Source: Prevotella sp.
GTDB lineage: Bacteria; Bacteroidota; Bacteroidia; Bacteroidales; Bacteroidaceae
DNA: 64,000 nucleotides
Reading direction: 5' to 3'
NCBI GenBank assembly: GCA_022773825.1
Contig: JALFOF010000009.1
Location: 25,811 to 89,810, forward strand
Shown here piece by piece: positions 33,313 through 41,512 of the stretch. Under the pieces are notes generated by a model. That model was not told the DNA's origin. It searched no databases and worked only from the letters and a program-made list of their open reading frames with translations. A program made the translations under genes and the position numbers. Each line of letters begins with the position of its first letter. Within the stretch, counting starts at the first letter, position 1.

Positions 33313-35703
33313 CTATTGTGCTATGAATGTCTTTCCGCTCTTTATGTACAGCTGTCCCTTGGCAATGTTGGTGACTTTCCTGCCTGACAGGTCATATACG
33401 GCGTCGCTGTCGCCCTTCGCCGCCGCTTTGATGCCGTCGGCAGCCGTTGCGCTTCGCTTCACGGTTACGCCGGTAAAGTACACGGAGTAGCCTACGTTGC
33501 GGAAGAGGTAGAAAGAGGTTGCGCCTTCGAGGGCGGCGGGTACCGTGATGGTCAGTGCCTCCTCGGTGTTCTTCAGCGTGCTGTTGACGCTGGCGAGGGC
33601 TGCGCCCGCGGGGTCACCATATATGCTGATGCCGTATGGTTTCTCTGCTGTCGGTGTGGAGGTGGCGTAACACGTCAGCGTGATTTTGTCGCCTGCCTTC
33701 AGCGGCGCGTTGAGGTTGATGAGTGCATACTTGGTGCTTGTGGCGCTGGCATTGCCGTCGAGCTTCATGCCGTAGCCGGTGCTGGAGTGCTGGCTCGCCT
33801 CTATCTTCGCCACATTGCCGTAGGTGAACGTTCCGCCGGTGGTGGCAATGGGGTCGCTGTAGTTCTGTGCTACGCCGTCAACTTCTGCCGCTTGTACTGG
33901 TCCGGACACGCTGAAGCTGTACATTGTGGCAGCGTCAGCGTCGCCAGGCTCTGACGGCTCTTCCGGGTCGGGGTCTGTTCCCGGTTCCGGGTCAGGCTCC
34001 TCGGGGGTGTCTCCGCCAGTGGTGATGCCGCCATAGATGCCTATAAGCGTCGGGGTGTAGGCGTTGATGGCTGCGGAGAGTGCCTCTATCACAGCGTCGT
34101 TGCTGTCTTCGCTGCTGTCGAAAGTCCATGAGAAGTCGCCGTGTTGGCATCGCCCTGCGCCGAGGTTGCCCTGTACTATGCCTGGCACATCGTTGGCATT
34201 GTCAATGGTGTAGTTGGAATACATCAGCGAGGGGTCGGTGTCGAAGTTGCTGTATGTGTCGCCTCCGAGCAGTGCCGTTACCGTCGCGGGTACTTTCTCG
34301 TCCTTGCTTGCCGCCACGTAGGCATCGAAGTGCGTGCCGTAGGTGGCGTGTCCCTCCACGTATGGCTCAAAGCTCTTCTGTCCGCTCATCACGTTTCCGT
34401 AGGCTTTGATGATGCCTCCGTCCTCGCCTGAGAACGTGCCTTTGGTGTCATCGCTGCTGCCTACGCCGTTGTTTATGTCGGAACCCTGCTTTGAAATGAG
34501 CATGGGGTACTTGCAGTTGCGGAAGAAGTTATTCTCAGCGAATACGTCTGAGCCCGTGGTAGCGCCGATGCCGTACTTGGAGTTGCCATCGTAGTAGTTG
34601 TTATACACGTGCACTGACATGGTGCGGATGCGGGGATGACGGGAGTCGGAGTGGTCGAACCAGTTGTGATGGTACGTGATATAGTTCGGTCCCGTTTCGG
34701 AAGTCATGCCGCAGAGGCTTGCCTTTCCGCTGTCCCAGAGGTGGTTGTACGACATGGTCGTGTACTTTGAGTCACCCTTTATATCGAGTGTTCCGTCGCC
34801 TTTCTTCTGGTCTGACTCACTTCCTGGTTTGCCATAGAAGAGGTCGAGGTTGTGTATCCAGAGGTTGGTGTTGTCTGTGTCCATTGACACGGCGTCGTCC
34901 ATGCACCACATAATGGCGAAGTTGCGCAACTCAACGGAGCACGCGTTGCGCAGCAGGAAGCCGAAACCGTGTATCGTTGCGTCGTTGCCTATGCCCTCAA
35001 TGGTTATGTTCAGTTCTGAGTAAGCGTTCTTTCCCTTTATCTGCAGACCCTCGGCGGAGCTGGAGAAGGAGTCCATATCGGCAGCCCTCAGAGTGCCGAT
35101 GATGCGGAAGGCGATAGGTGTAGTGTCGTAACCCTTCTGGTATGCGTCGATGATAGCTTGGAAACCGGTGCACTCTGTGATGTTGGTGTCCTTGGAACCA
35201 GTCTTCACCGTGGTGGTGATGGTCTTGGCATTGCTTGCCGTTACGTATATCACCTTGGCGTTATCCTTCAGCGTTCCGTCGTTTTTGTATGCGCCAACGC
35301 CGTCGGAAGGATTGAAAGTGGAGGACGCTGTCTTAAAGTGCGCGAAGCCACCGCGGTCGTGTGGCGCCGCCGTGAAGGCTTCTGTCTCTGTCGCGTCGGC
35401 AGTGATTTCGGTGCCGTCCTGCACGGGTACCACCTTGAACCTGTACTGTCCTGCCTTCAGTCCCACGGCGTCAGCACGCCCGTAGGTGGGATATTCCCTT
35501 ACGAGTTCTGTGTCCAGTTTGGTCCATGTCGTCTCTGCGGTGCTCTGAACGTACACGTTGTACGTCAGTCCTTCTGCCTTAGTCCATGTCACGTAGCCGC
35601 TTTCAAACCAGCCATTGGCAGCTGTTACCGCTACGGCGGCACTGGCTGTGGAGCTCGTTATGGCGAGTATCATGGTGGCGATATAGAGTAATAGTTTTCT
35701 CAT
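33313..35703 (-). CDS. PL1-family pectate lyase with T9SS-like C-terminal tail
   Basis: Secreted polysaccharide lyase that cleaves polygalacturonate by beta-elimination. Order: signal peptide (1-23), fibronectin-like module (about 25-110), PL1 beta-helix (about 130-560) with WCMDDAVSMD for calcium, and HHNWFDHSDSRHPRIR carrying the catalytic Arg region. An acidic Pro/Glu/Gly linker (about 565-600), a beta-sandwich module (about 600-745) and a C-terminal segment VYDLSGRKVTN...GQLYIKSGKTFIAQ follow. The last segment resembles the T9SS sorting domain seen in Prevotella exports. With GH105 and GH2 at 0.6-4.3 kb it indicates pectin use. Confidence 0.88.
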   Translation of the reverse strand: MRKLLLYIATMILAITSSTASAAVAVTAANGWFESGYVTWTKAEGLTYNVYVQSTAETTWTKLDTELVREYPTYGRADAVGLKAGQYRFKVVPVQDGTEITADATETEAFTAAPHDRGGFAHFKTASSTFNPSDGVGAYKNDGTLKDNAKVIYVTASNAKTITTTVKTGSKDTNITECTGFQAIIDAYQKGYDTTPIAFRIIGTLRAADMDSFSSSAEGLQIKGKNAYSELNITIEGIGNDATIHGFGFLLRNACSVELRNFAIMWCMDDAVSMDTDNTNLWIHNLDLFYGKPGSESDQKKGDGTLDIKGDSKYTTMSYNHLWDSGKASLCGMTSETGPNYITYHHNWFDHSDSRHPRIRTMSVHVYNNYYDGNSKYGIGATTGSDVFAENNFFRNCKYPMLISKQGSDINNGVGSSDDTKGTFSGEDGGIIKAYGNVMSGQKSFEPYVEGHATYGTHFDAYVAASKDEKVPATVTALLGGDTYSNFDTDPSLMYSNYTIDNANDVPGIVQGNLGAGRCQHGDFSWTFDSSEDSNDAVIEALSAAINAYTPTLIGIYGGITTGGDTPEEPDPEPGTDPDPEEPSEPGDADAATMYSFSVSGPVQAAEVDGVAQNYSDPIATTGGTFTYGNVAKIEASQHSSTGYGMKLDGNASATSTKYALINLNAPLKAGDKITLTCYATSTPTAEKPYGISIYGDPAGAALASVNSTLKNTEEALTITVPAALEGATSFYLFRNVGYSVYFTGVTVKRSATAADGIKAAAKGDSDAVYDLSGRKVTNIAKGQLYIKSGKTFIAQ

Positions 35704-35762
35704 TTAGTCTGTTTTAGTTGTTAGTAGAATGTAGTGGTGTGATTATTGGTGTGATTTCGTAT

Positions 35763-35806
35763 CGGTAAAACGGAGGGTTAGCGCGTCGCTAACTCCCGTT
35801 TTACCG
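35763..35806 (-). terminator. Probable terminator of asnS
   Basis: GGTAAAACGG-GTTAGCG pairs with CGCTAAC-CCGTTTTACC across a very short loop. It starts 7 bp after the asnS stop. The T run lies in the stem, so the type is not classical. Confidence 0.65.
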
Positions 35807-35812
35807 TGTATT

Positions 35813-37231
35813 TTAGAACTCAGCGTTGTTCGGTGTGCGTGGGAATGGTATCACGTCGCGTATGTTCTGCATACCAGTCACGAAGAGAATGAGGCGCTCA
35901 AAGCCCAGTCCGAAGCCGGCATGTGGGCATGAACCGTACCTGCGGGTATCGAGATACCATGCCATATCCTTCATCGGGATGTTGCGAGCCTCTATCTCTC
36001 CCATCAGTTTGTCATAGCTCTCCTCGCGCACTGAGCCGCCTATTATCTCGCCAATCTGCGGGAACAGCACGTCGGTGCCTTGCACTGTCTGTCCGCTCTT
36101 GCCGTTATAACCAGACTCTTCCTCGTCAATCTTCATGTAAAAGGCCTTTATTGCCTTCGGATAGTTGGTCATAATGACGGGTTTTTTGAAGTATTCTTCC
36201 ACCAGATAGCGTTCATGTTCGGAAGCGAGGTCGTCGCCCCATTCGCACGGGAACTCAAACTTCTTGCCGTTCTTGATGGCTTCTTGCAGTATGCGGATGC
36301 CCTCAGTGTATGGCAGGCGCACAAATTCCGCGTCGAGAATGCCACGCAAACGCTCCAGCAGTCCTTTGTCAATCATCTTGTTAAGGAACTCGAGATCGTC
36401 CTTACAGTTGTCCAATGCCCACCTTACGCAGTACTTAATGAAGTCTTCTTCGAGGTCCATCAGCTCGTCAAGGTCCATGAATGCCACCTCAGGCTCTATC
36501 ATCCAGAACTCCGCAAGGTGCCTTGGCGTGTTGGAATTTTCCGCGCGGAACGTTGGTCCGAAGGTGTAAATGGCGCCGAGTGCCGTAGCTCCCAGCTCGC
36601 CTTCCAGCTGTCCTGACACGGTGAGGGAGGTCTGTTTGCCGAAGAAATCGTCGGAATAGTCTATCTTTCCATCCTCGTTCTTCTTCAGGTCGTACAGGTT
36701 TTTCGTCGTAACCTGGAACATCTGGCCCGCGCCCTCGCAGTCACTGGCGGTTATTAGCGGTGTGTGGAAGTAGAAATATCCATGCTCATGGAAGTAGGTG
36801 TGTATCGCCATCGCCATGTTGTGGCGTATTCTCATCACTGCTCCGAATGTGTTTGTGCGCAGACGGAGGTGCGCATACTGCCTCATGTATTCGAAGGACT
36901 GTCCTTTTTTCTGCATGGGGTAGTCGTTACCGCACAGTCCGTATATCTCTATCTCTGTGGCCTGAATCTCTGACTCCTGCCCTTTGCCGAGGCTTTCCAC
37001 CAGTGTTCCCTTTACGTGGATGCAGGAACCGGTCGTTATCTGCTTCAGCGTCTCCGCGTCAAACTTGCCCGGGTCCACCACCACCTGTATGTTTTTGATG
37101 GTAGAGCCGTCGTTTAGTGCGATGAAGTCCACTGCTTTGCTTGAGCGGTGGGTGCGCACCCATCCTCTGACGTCTATCTCCTTGCCGAAGTCTTTCTGTG
37201 CAAGTGCGTCAATTATCTTTGTTCTTTTCAT
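35813..37231 (-). CDS. asnS: Asparaginyl-tRNA synthetase
   Basis: Class IIb synthetase charging tRNA-Asn. An OB-fold anticodon domain (about 15-120, [23 protein letters not shown]) precedes the catalytic domain with [21 protein letters not shown] (motif 2) and [15 protein letters not shown] (motif 3). Length is 472. It lies 71 bp downstream of the RGG-repeat pseudouridine synthase gene on the same strand. Confidence 0.97.
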   Translation of the reverse strand: MKRTKIIDALAQKDFGKEIDVRGWVRTHRSSKAVDFIALNDGSTIKNIQVVVDPGKFDAETLKQITTGSCIHVKGTLVESLGKGQESEIQATEIEIYGLCGNDYPMQKKGQSFEYMRQYAHLRLRTNTFGAVMRIRHNMAMAIHTYFHEHGYFYFHTPLITASDCEGAGQMFQVTTKNLYDLKKNEDGKIDYSDDFFGKQTSLTVSGQLEGELGATALGAIYTFGPTFRAENSNTPRHLAEFWMIEPEVAFMDLDELMDLEEDFIKYCVRWALDNCKDDLEFLNKMIDKGLLERLRGILDAEFVRLPYTEGIRILQEAIKNGKKFEFPCEWGDDLASEHERYLVEEYFKKPVIMTNYPKAIKAFYMKIDEEESGYNGKSGQTVQGTDVLFPQIGEIIGGSVREESYDKLMGEIEARNIPMKDMAWYLDTRRYGSCPHAGFGLGFERLILFVTGMQNIRDVIPFPRTPNNAEF

Positions 37232-37302
37232 TGAAAGGAAGCCTTATTGTGTTAGTCTTGTGTCGCCGTATATATTATATATAATAAGGTGTGCCACCGT
37301 TA

Positions 37303-38769
37303 TTACTCAAAAGCACCCATGCGGAGCATATCCACTTCCTGCTCTGTCAGGAAGCGCCAGTCGCCGCGGCGCAGGTTTTTCTTTGTGAGACCTGCAAACT
37401 GTACGCGGTCGAGTTTTATGACACGGTAGCCGAGGCTCTCAAATATTCGGCGCACGATGCGGTTCTTTCCTGAGTGAATCTCTATGCCCACCTGCTTTTT
37501 GTCGGTTTCATGAGCGTAGTCTATGGCATCAGCCTTTATCTCACCGTCATCGAGTGTTATGCCTTCCGCTATCTGTCTCAAGTCGTTGAGTGTCACGTTC
37601 TTGTCGAGATATACATGATACACCTTCTTCTTCAGGAACTTCGGGTGCGTCAATTTGGAAGCCAGGTCACCGTCGTTTGTGAGCAACAGCACGCCCGTTG
37701 TGTTGCGGTCCAGTCGTCCTACGGGGTATATGCGCTCGCGGCATGCGTTTTTCACGAGGTCCATCACGGTGTGACGCTGCTGTGGGTCATCGCTTGTCGT
37801 CACGCAATCCTTTGGCTTGTTCAGCAATACGTACACCTTCTTCTCCAGTGCTACCGGCTGGTCGTGGAACTTAACCTCGTCTGTCCGCATTATCTTAGTG
37901 CCGAGTTCGGTCACCACTTTGCCGTTTACGGTCACTACGCCTGCCTCTATGAAGTCGTCCGCCTCTCGTCTGCTGCATACTCCAGCGTTAGCGAGGAACT
38001 TGTTAAGGCGTACCGGCTGTGTCGGGTCTATGTTGTTTTCGTTATACTCTATGCGTTTCTTCATGGAGTATTTCGCGTTCGGGTCATAGCCGGCGCTACG
38101 CTGTCTGAAGCCGTAACCGCCACGATTGTTGTTGTATCCGCCACGGTTATTGTTGTATCCGCCACGGTTGTTGTTGTATCCGCCGCGGTTATTGTTGTAC
38201 CCGCCACGGTTGTTGTTATACCCACCGCGCTGCTGTCCGTATCCGCCGCGGTTGTTGTTGTATCCGCCGCGTGGCTGGAATTCTCCCTGTTCCTGTGCGC
38301 CTTCCGCGTTGCCTTCGGCGTTATACTGGCGGTATGGGCGCTGCTGGTACGCGCCCTGCTGTCCATATCCGCCACGGTTGTTGTAGCCGCCGCGGTTGTT
38401 ATTATATCCTCCGCCCCTCTGCTGGTAGCCACCTCTCTGGTTGTTGTACCCGCCTCTCTGCTGGTATCCCCCTCTTTGGCCACCGTAGCTGTTGCGTTGC
38501 AGGTATGTGTCTTCGTTCTTGTCCTGTGTGCGTCCCATTCCCAGTCCTGCGCCAAATCCGTCGGGCATAAATCCGCCCTCGTTGTTTCTGCGGTTGTATG
38601 TCGGCCTTCCGTGGTCGCCGTACTGCGGTCTGTCGCCGTAGTTGTTGCGTGGTGTCGCTATGCGTACGCGCTGACGTGGCTGGCGCGGCTGGTAGTTGCC
38701 CTCACGGGCAGCGTCATTGTTCAAGTTCGTTGTACCCTGTTCCTGAGTCTTCTCGTTCTCTGTTTCCAT
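37303..38769 (-). CDS. rluB: RluB/RsuA-type pseudouridine synthase with RGG/GGYNNNR repeat extension
   Basis: Large-subunit rRNA pseudouridine synthase, most like RluB. The first 230 or so residues are a low-complexity Gly/Asn/Tyr/Arg region with at least five tandem GGYNNNR units, recalling RGG-type RNA-binding sequence. An S4 domain follows (RLNKFLANAGVCSRREADDFIEAG), then the catalytic domain with the Asp in GRLDRNTTGVLLLTNDG. The enzyme core is intact; the extension roughly doubles the usual length and is probably disordered. Related long extensions are known in Bacteroidetes. It sits between purB and asnS. Confidence 0.9.
   Translation of the reverse strand: METENEKTQEQGTTNLNNDAAREGNYQPRQPRQRVRIATPRNNYGDRPQYGDHGRPTYNRRNNEGGFMPDGFGAGLGMGRTQDKNEDTYLQRNSYGGQRGGYQQRGGYNNQRGGYQQRGGGYNNNRGGYNNRGGYGQQGAYQQRPYRQYNAEGNAEGAQEQGEFQPRGGYNNNRGGYGQQRGGYNNNRGGYNNNRGGYNNNRGGYNNNRGGYNNNRGGYGFRQRSAGYDPNAKYSMKKRIEYNENNIDPTQPVRLNKFLANAGVCSRREADDFIEAGVVTVNGKVVTELGTKIMRTDEVKFHDQPVALEKKVYVLLNKPKDCVTTSDDPQQRHTVMDLVKNACRERIYPVGRLDRNTTGVLLLTNDGDLASKLTHPKFLKKKVYHVYLDKNVTLNDLRQIAEGITLDDGEIKADAIDYAHETDKKQVGIEIHSGKNRIVRRIFESLGYRVIKLDRVQFAGLTKKNLRRGDWRFLTEQEVDMLRMGAFE
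38117..38230. repeat. 21-bp tandem repeat coding for GGYNNNR
   Basis: About five tandem 21-bp units (CCGCCACGGTTGTTGTTGTAT and variants, read on the plus strand) encode the core of the RGG region of the pseudouridine synthase. A further copy lies at about 38242-38262. Slippage here would change repeat number in frame, because 21 is a multiple of 3. Confidence 0.85.
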
Positions 38770-38904
38770 TGATATGCAAAGTTTAGTGATGAAATATTAT
38801 ATGTAGTAGTGTGTTCAGGCCTCCCGGCCATGTTTCAGTGTTATGTTTTTTCTTTTGTTTTATCGTTTTCCTTCGGGCTTTTCTTCTTTGTCCTGTGGTG
38901 TTCT

Positions 38905-40272
38905 TTATATGCCGGTGTAGTTGCCGGGTGTTATTGCCATCAGCTCTGCTTTCACCTCATCGCTCACCTCCAGCGTCTTTATGAACTCGTGTATGGTCTC
39001 CTCGTCCATGTGCTTGTTGGTGCGTGTGAGTGCTTTCAACGCCTCGTAAGGGTGTGGATATGCCTCGCGGCGCAGTATTGTCTGTATGGCCTCAGCCACC
39101 ACCGCCCATGTGTTGTCGAGGTCTTTCCGCAGTGCTTCCTCATTGAGAATCAGCTTGCGCAGTCCTTTCAGCGTGCTCTGTATCGCTATTACGCTGTGTC
39201 CGAGAGGCACGCCGATGTTGCGCAGCACCGTAGAGTCGGTAAGGTCGCGCTGCAAGCGGCTCACCGGCAGCTTCTGCGCGAGGAACTGTAGTATGGCGTT
39301 TGCTATGCCGAGGTTACCCTCTGAGTTCTCGTAGTCGATGGGGTTCACCTTGTGTGGCATTGCGCTTGAGCCCACCTCGCCGGCCTTTATCTTCTGCTTG
39401 AAGTACTCCATGGATATGTACATCCAGAAGTCGCGGTCGAGGTCGATTATTATTGTGTTGATACGGCGCACCGCGTCGAATATGGCTCCGAGGTGGTCGT
39501 AGTTAGATATCTGCGTGGTGTATTGCTCGCGCTCCAGCCCCAGCTTCTCGCTGACGAACTTATTGCCAAATTCCCTCCAGTCATACTGCGGGTATGCCAC
39601 GTGGTGTGCGTTGAAGTTACCCGTCGCCCCACCGAACTTCGCCGTGTATTTGCACTGCTTCAGCTGTTCGAGCTGCTCCGTCAGTCGATATACGAACACC
39701 ATCACCTCTTTGCCCAGGCGTGTCGGCGATGCCGGCTGGCCGTGCGTCTTGGCGAGCATTGGCACATCCTTCCATTCCTCGGCGTATTCCGCCAGCTGCG
39801 CTATCAGTTCCTCCACCTGCGGTATGAACACCTCTGCCAACGCCTCTTTCACGGAGAGCGGCACGCTGGTGTTGTTTATGTCCTGCGATGTCAGTCCGAA
39901 ATGGATGAACTCACGGCTCTGCTCGAAGTAGCCCTTGCCGAGCTTTTCCTCCTCCAGCGCGTCGAGCTTCTCCTTTATGAAATATTCCACCGCCTTCACG
40001 TCGTGGTTGGTCACCTTCTCGATGTCCTTCACGCGTTGTGCGTCTTCCTCGCTGAACGCCTCGTAAATGTTGCGCAGCACGGGGAATAGCCCCTTGTCGA
40101 AGCCCTTCAACTGTGGCAGGGGCAGCTCGCAAAGTGTGATAAAATATTCTATCTCCACGCGCACCCTGTACTTTATCAGCGCGTATTCAGAGAAATAACG
40201 TGCAAGTTCTTCCGTTTTTCCACGGTAGCGGCCATCAATAGGTGAGATGGCTGTAAGTAAATCGAGAGTCAT
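38905..40272 (-). CDS. purB: Adenylosuccinate lyase
   Basis: Acts twice in purine synthesis (SAICAR to AICAR, and adenylosuccinate to AMP). The fumarase-superfamily signature GSSAMPHKVNPIDYENSEGN is complete. The start MTLDLLTAISPIDGRY (ATG 40272) is the family start; the in-frame ATG at 40335 would lie upstream of the promoter box at 40308-40315. Length is 455. The gene is followed by the pseudouridine synthase gene after 135 bp. Confidence 0.95.
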   Translation of the reverse strand: MTLDLLTAISPIDGRYRGKTEELARYFSEYALIKYRVRVEIEYFITLCELPLPQLKGFDKGLFPVLRNIYEAFSEEDAQRVKDIEKVTNHDVKAVEYFIKEKLDALEEEKLGKGYFEQSREFIHFGLTSQDINNTSVPLSVKEALAEVFIPQVEELIAQLAEYAEEWKDVPMLAKTHGQPASPTRLGKEVMVFVYRLTEQLEQLKQCKYTAKFGGATGNFNAHHVAYPQYDWREFGNKFVSEKLGLEREQYTTQISNYDHLGAIFDAVRRINTIIIDLDRDFWMYISMEYFKQKIKAGEVGSSAMPHKVNPIDYENSEGNLGIANAILQFLAQKLPVSRLQRDLTDSTVLRNIGVPLGHSVIAIQSTLKGLRKLILNEEALRKDLDNTWAVVAEAIQTILRREAYPHPYEALKALTRTNKHMDEETIHEFIKTLEVSDEVKAELMAITPGNYTGI

Positions 40273-40307
40273 ATTTTCTTTTGTAATCCTAAAAATATAT
40301 TCGGGCA

Positions 40308-40315
40308 CAAAGGTA
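40308..40315 (-). promoter_or_regulatory. -7 box in front of purB
   Basis: Minus-strand TACCTTTG, 36-43 bp before the purB ATG. No clear TTG at -33, so it is weaker than the other promoters. It decides the purB start. Confidence 0.5.
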
Positions 40316-40483
40316 CTAATATTTTTCCGTGCCACCTAATTTTCTATGCGAAATTTTGCGATTTTTAGTTATTATAACATTGTTCGTGCGTGCGAGAGAG
40401 TGCGTTTCGCTCCAACAGCCCGTCGCGTTCCTTGCGTTGGCTTAATATTGTTCTCTTCATCGTCGCGTTGGTTTATGTGTTTG

Positions 40484-40573
40484 CAAAGATAGTGTTTTTG
40501 GTTCAATAAACCAACTGTATTGGATAAAAAAGTTGTTTTTTTTTATCCAATACGAACGATATATTGGATAAAA
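40484..40573 (-). promoter_or_regulatory. Promoter with operator-like palindromes upstream of purB
   Basis: Minus-strand TATCTTTG (40484-40491) has TTG at 40512-40514, 20 bp away. The -33 region is covered by the palindrome TTGGTT-N5-AACCAA (40498-40514). Just upstream lie three copies of TATTGGATAAAA, two of them as a perfect 13-bp inverted repeat (40517-40529 with 40541-40553), the third at 40562-40573. This looks like a regulated promoter. The nearest gene it can serve is purB, about 210 bp away; a 31-codon frame at 40365-40460 lies in between without further support. Confidence 0.6.
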
Positions 40574-40856
40574 TTGGCACAACAAGGAGGCTATGACGCG
40601 TTCCTTACCGAATGTCGCGGCCTGTGTGCGGGAGGCGTTGTGGCGCACTGCCTTCGGGGGTATGCGCCGCTAACTCCGGGCGTGTGCGCGGCAAACGGTG
40701 TGCCGCCGCCATCGGGATGCTGATTTGTCAAAGTGTCACCGAAACACTGCTAATTGTGACAATATGTAAAAATGAGATGGTCGCCGTGACGGCGCGAAAT
40801 AGAGTTCTAACCCCTGCTTCCGCACACTGAAATGGCGCTGTCTTGGCAATGGTGAG

Positions 40857-40941
40857 GTGATAGCAATGCTTTCGCGATGCAATCGCTATGCTTTTGCTGC
40901 GCAATCGCTACGCTTTAGCGGCGTAAAAACGTAGTGTTCGC
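40857..40941. repeat. Array E of the 22-bp-period palindromic element (4 units)
   Basis: Units start at 40857, 40879, 40901 and 40923, exactly 22 bp apart: three forward and a degenerate reverse one (GTAAAAACGTAGTGTTCGC). It is the only one of the seven arrays in a divergent intergenic region. Confidence 0.9.
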
Positions 40942-41036
40942 ACGGCTTTTTCGCGCCTTTTTCGTGCTGAATACGCCTCTGCTTGGAAGGGTGGAATATG
41001 TAACAACAAGGCAGTCGGTTTGTTGTGGTGATGCGT

Positions 41037-41090
41037 GAGAATGGCGTATTTTGGGCAAAGATGAAGCTTTGTGCCCACGGCGCCATTCTC
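41037..41090 (+). other. Compound hairpin, possible small structured RNA
   Basis: GAGAATGGCG (41037-41046) pairs perfectly with CGCCATTCTC (41081-41090). Inside, GGGCAAAG (41053-41060) pairs with CTTTG-GCCC (41067-41076) with a one- or two-base bulge. No T run follows. Confidence 0.5.
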
Positions 41091-41267
41091 GTGTCAATTT
41101 GAAAAGACGGAGTGTAAGTGAAAAGGGTGAAAAAGTAGCAAAATGTAAACCGTGGCGTTTGCGCGCCGTGACTCGCGCGTCGGGCTTGCGTATGGAGGTA
41201 ATATTGTTCCAAGAGGGAAAAATGTGTGTCTAAATTGTTAATTTAGAAGAAAAACAGACTAAAAAGT

Positions 41268-41298
41268 TTGTGGGATTGCATTTTTATTCTTACCTTTG
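41268..41298 (+). promoter_or_regulatory. Promoter of the envelope cluster
   Basis: TTG at 41268-41270 and TACCTTTG at 41291-41298, 20 bp apart. The ATG lies at 41513, so the leader would be about 210 nt. It contains a GC-rich CTGCCGC/GGCGG hairpin-like segment near 41415-41440. Confidence 0.8.
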
Positions 41299-41512
41299 CA
41301 AACGAATATTGTTTGTTGAAAACAACGTATGTGATGTGAATTGGCTATATATAATGTAAAAAGAAGGAGGGACGAGAAGAATTGAGAAAGGAAAAATGTG
41401 AATATATATTGGCATCCTGCCGCTTTGCTGGCGGCGGAACCACGTCGGAAACAAGACAACGTGAGAAGAAAGCAGATAAATAATTTTAATAACAATTTAA
41501 TTAACCAAAACA

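Larger units (their letters stand above)
40574..41267. other. Non-coding stretch between purB and the envelope lipoprotein gene
   Basis: No open frame here has a recognisable protein or fitting start. It holds the 22-bp-period array E (40857-40941) and a compound hairpin at 41037-41090. A 26-codon frame at 40593-40673 has an AAGGAGG six bases upstream, unusual for this phylum, but the peptide is not recognisable. Confidence 0.6.

Noticed and set aside
37474..38772. 432-codon open frame antisense to the RGG-repeat pseudouridine synthase
   Set aside because: It is created by the low-complexity repeats (Val/Ala-rich readout) and lies opposite a complete enzyme.
40365..40460. 31-codon frame downstream of the palindromic promoter near purB
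   Set aside because: The position is suggestive but the peptide has no support; it is kept only as a remark in the promoter entry.
40593..40673. 26-codon frame with an AAGGAGG upstream
   Set aside because: Strong Shine-Dalgarno sites are not typical for this phylum, the peptide is not recognisable and no promoter fits.
40886..41212. 108-codon minus-strand frame
   Set aside because: It crosses array E and a hairpin, and the peptide has unusual composition without any motif.
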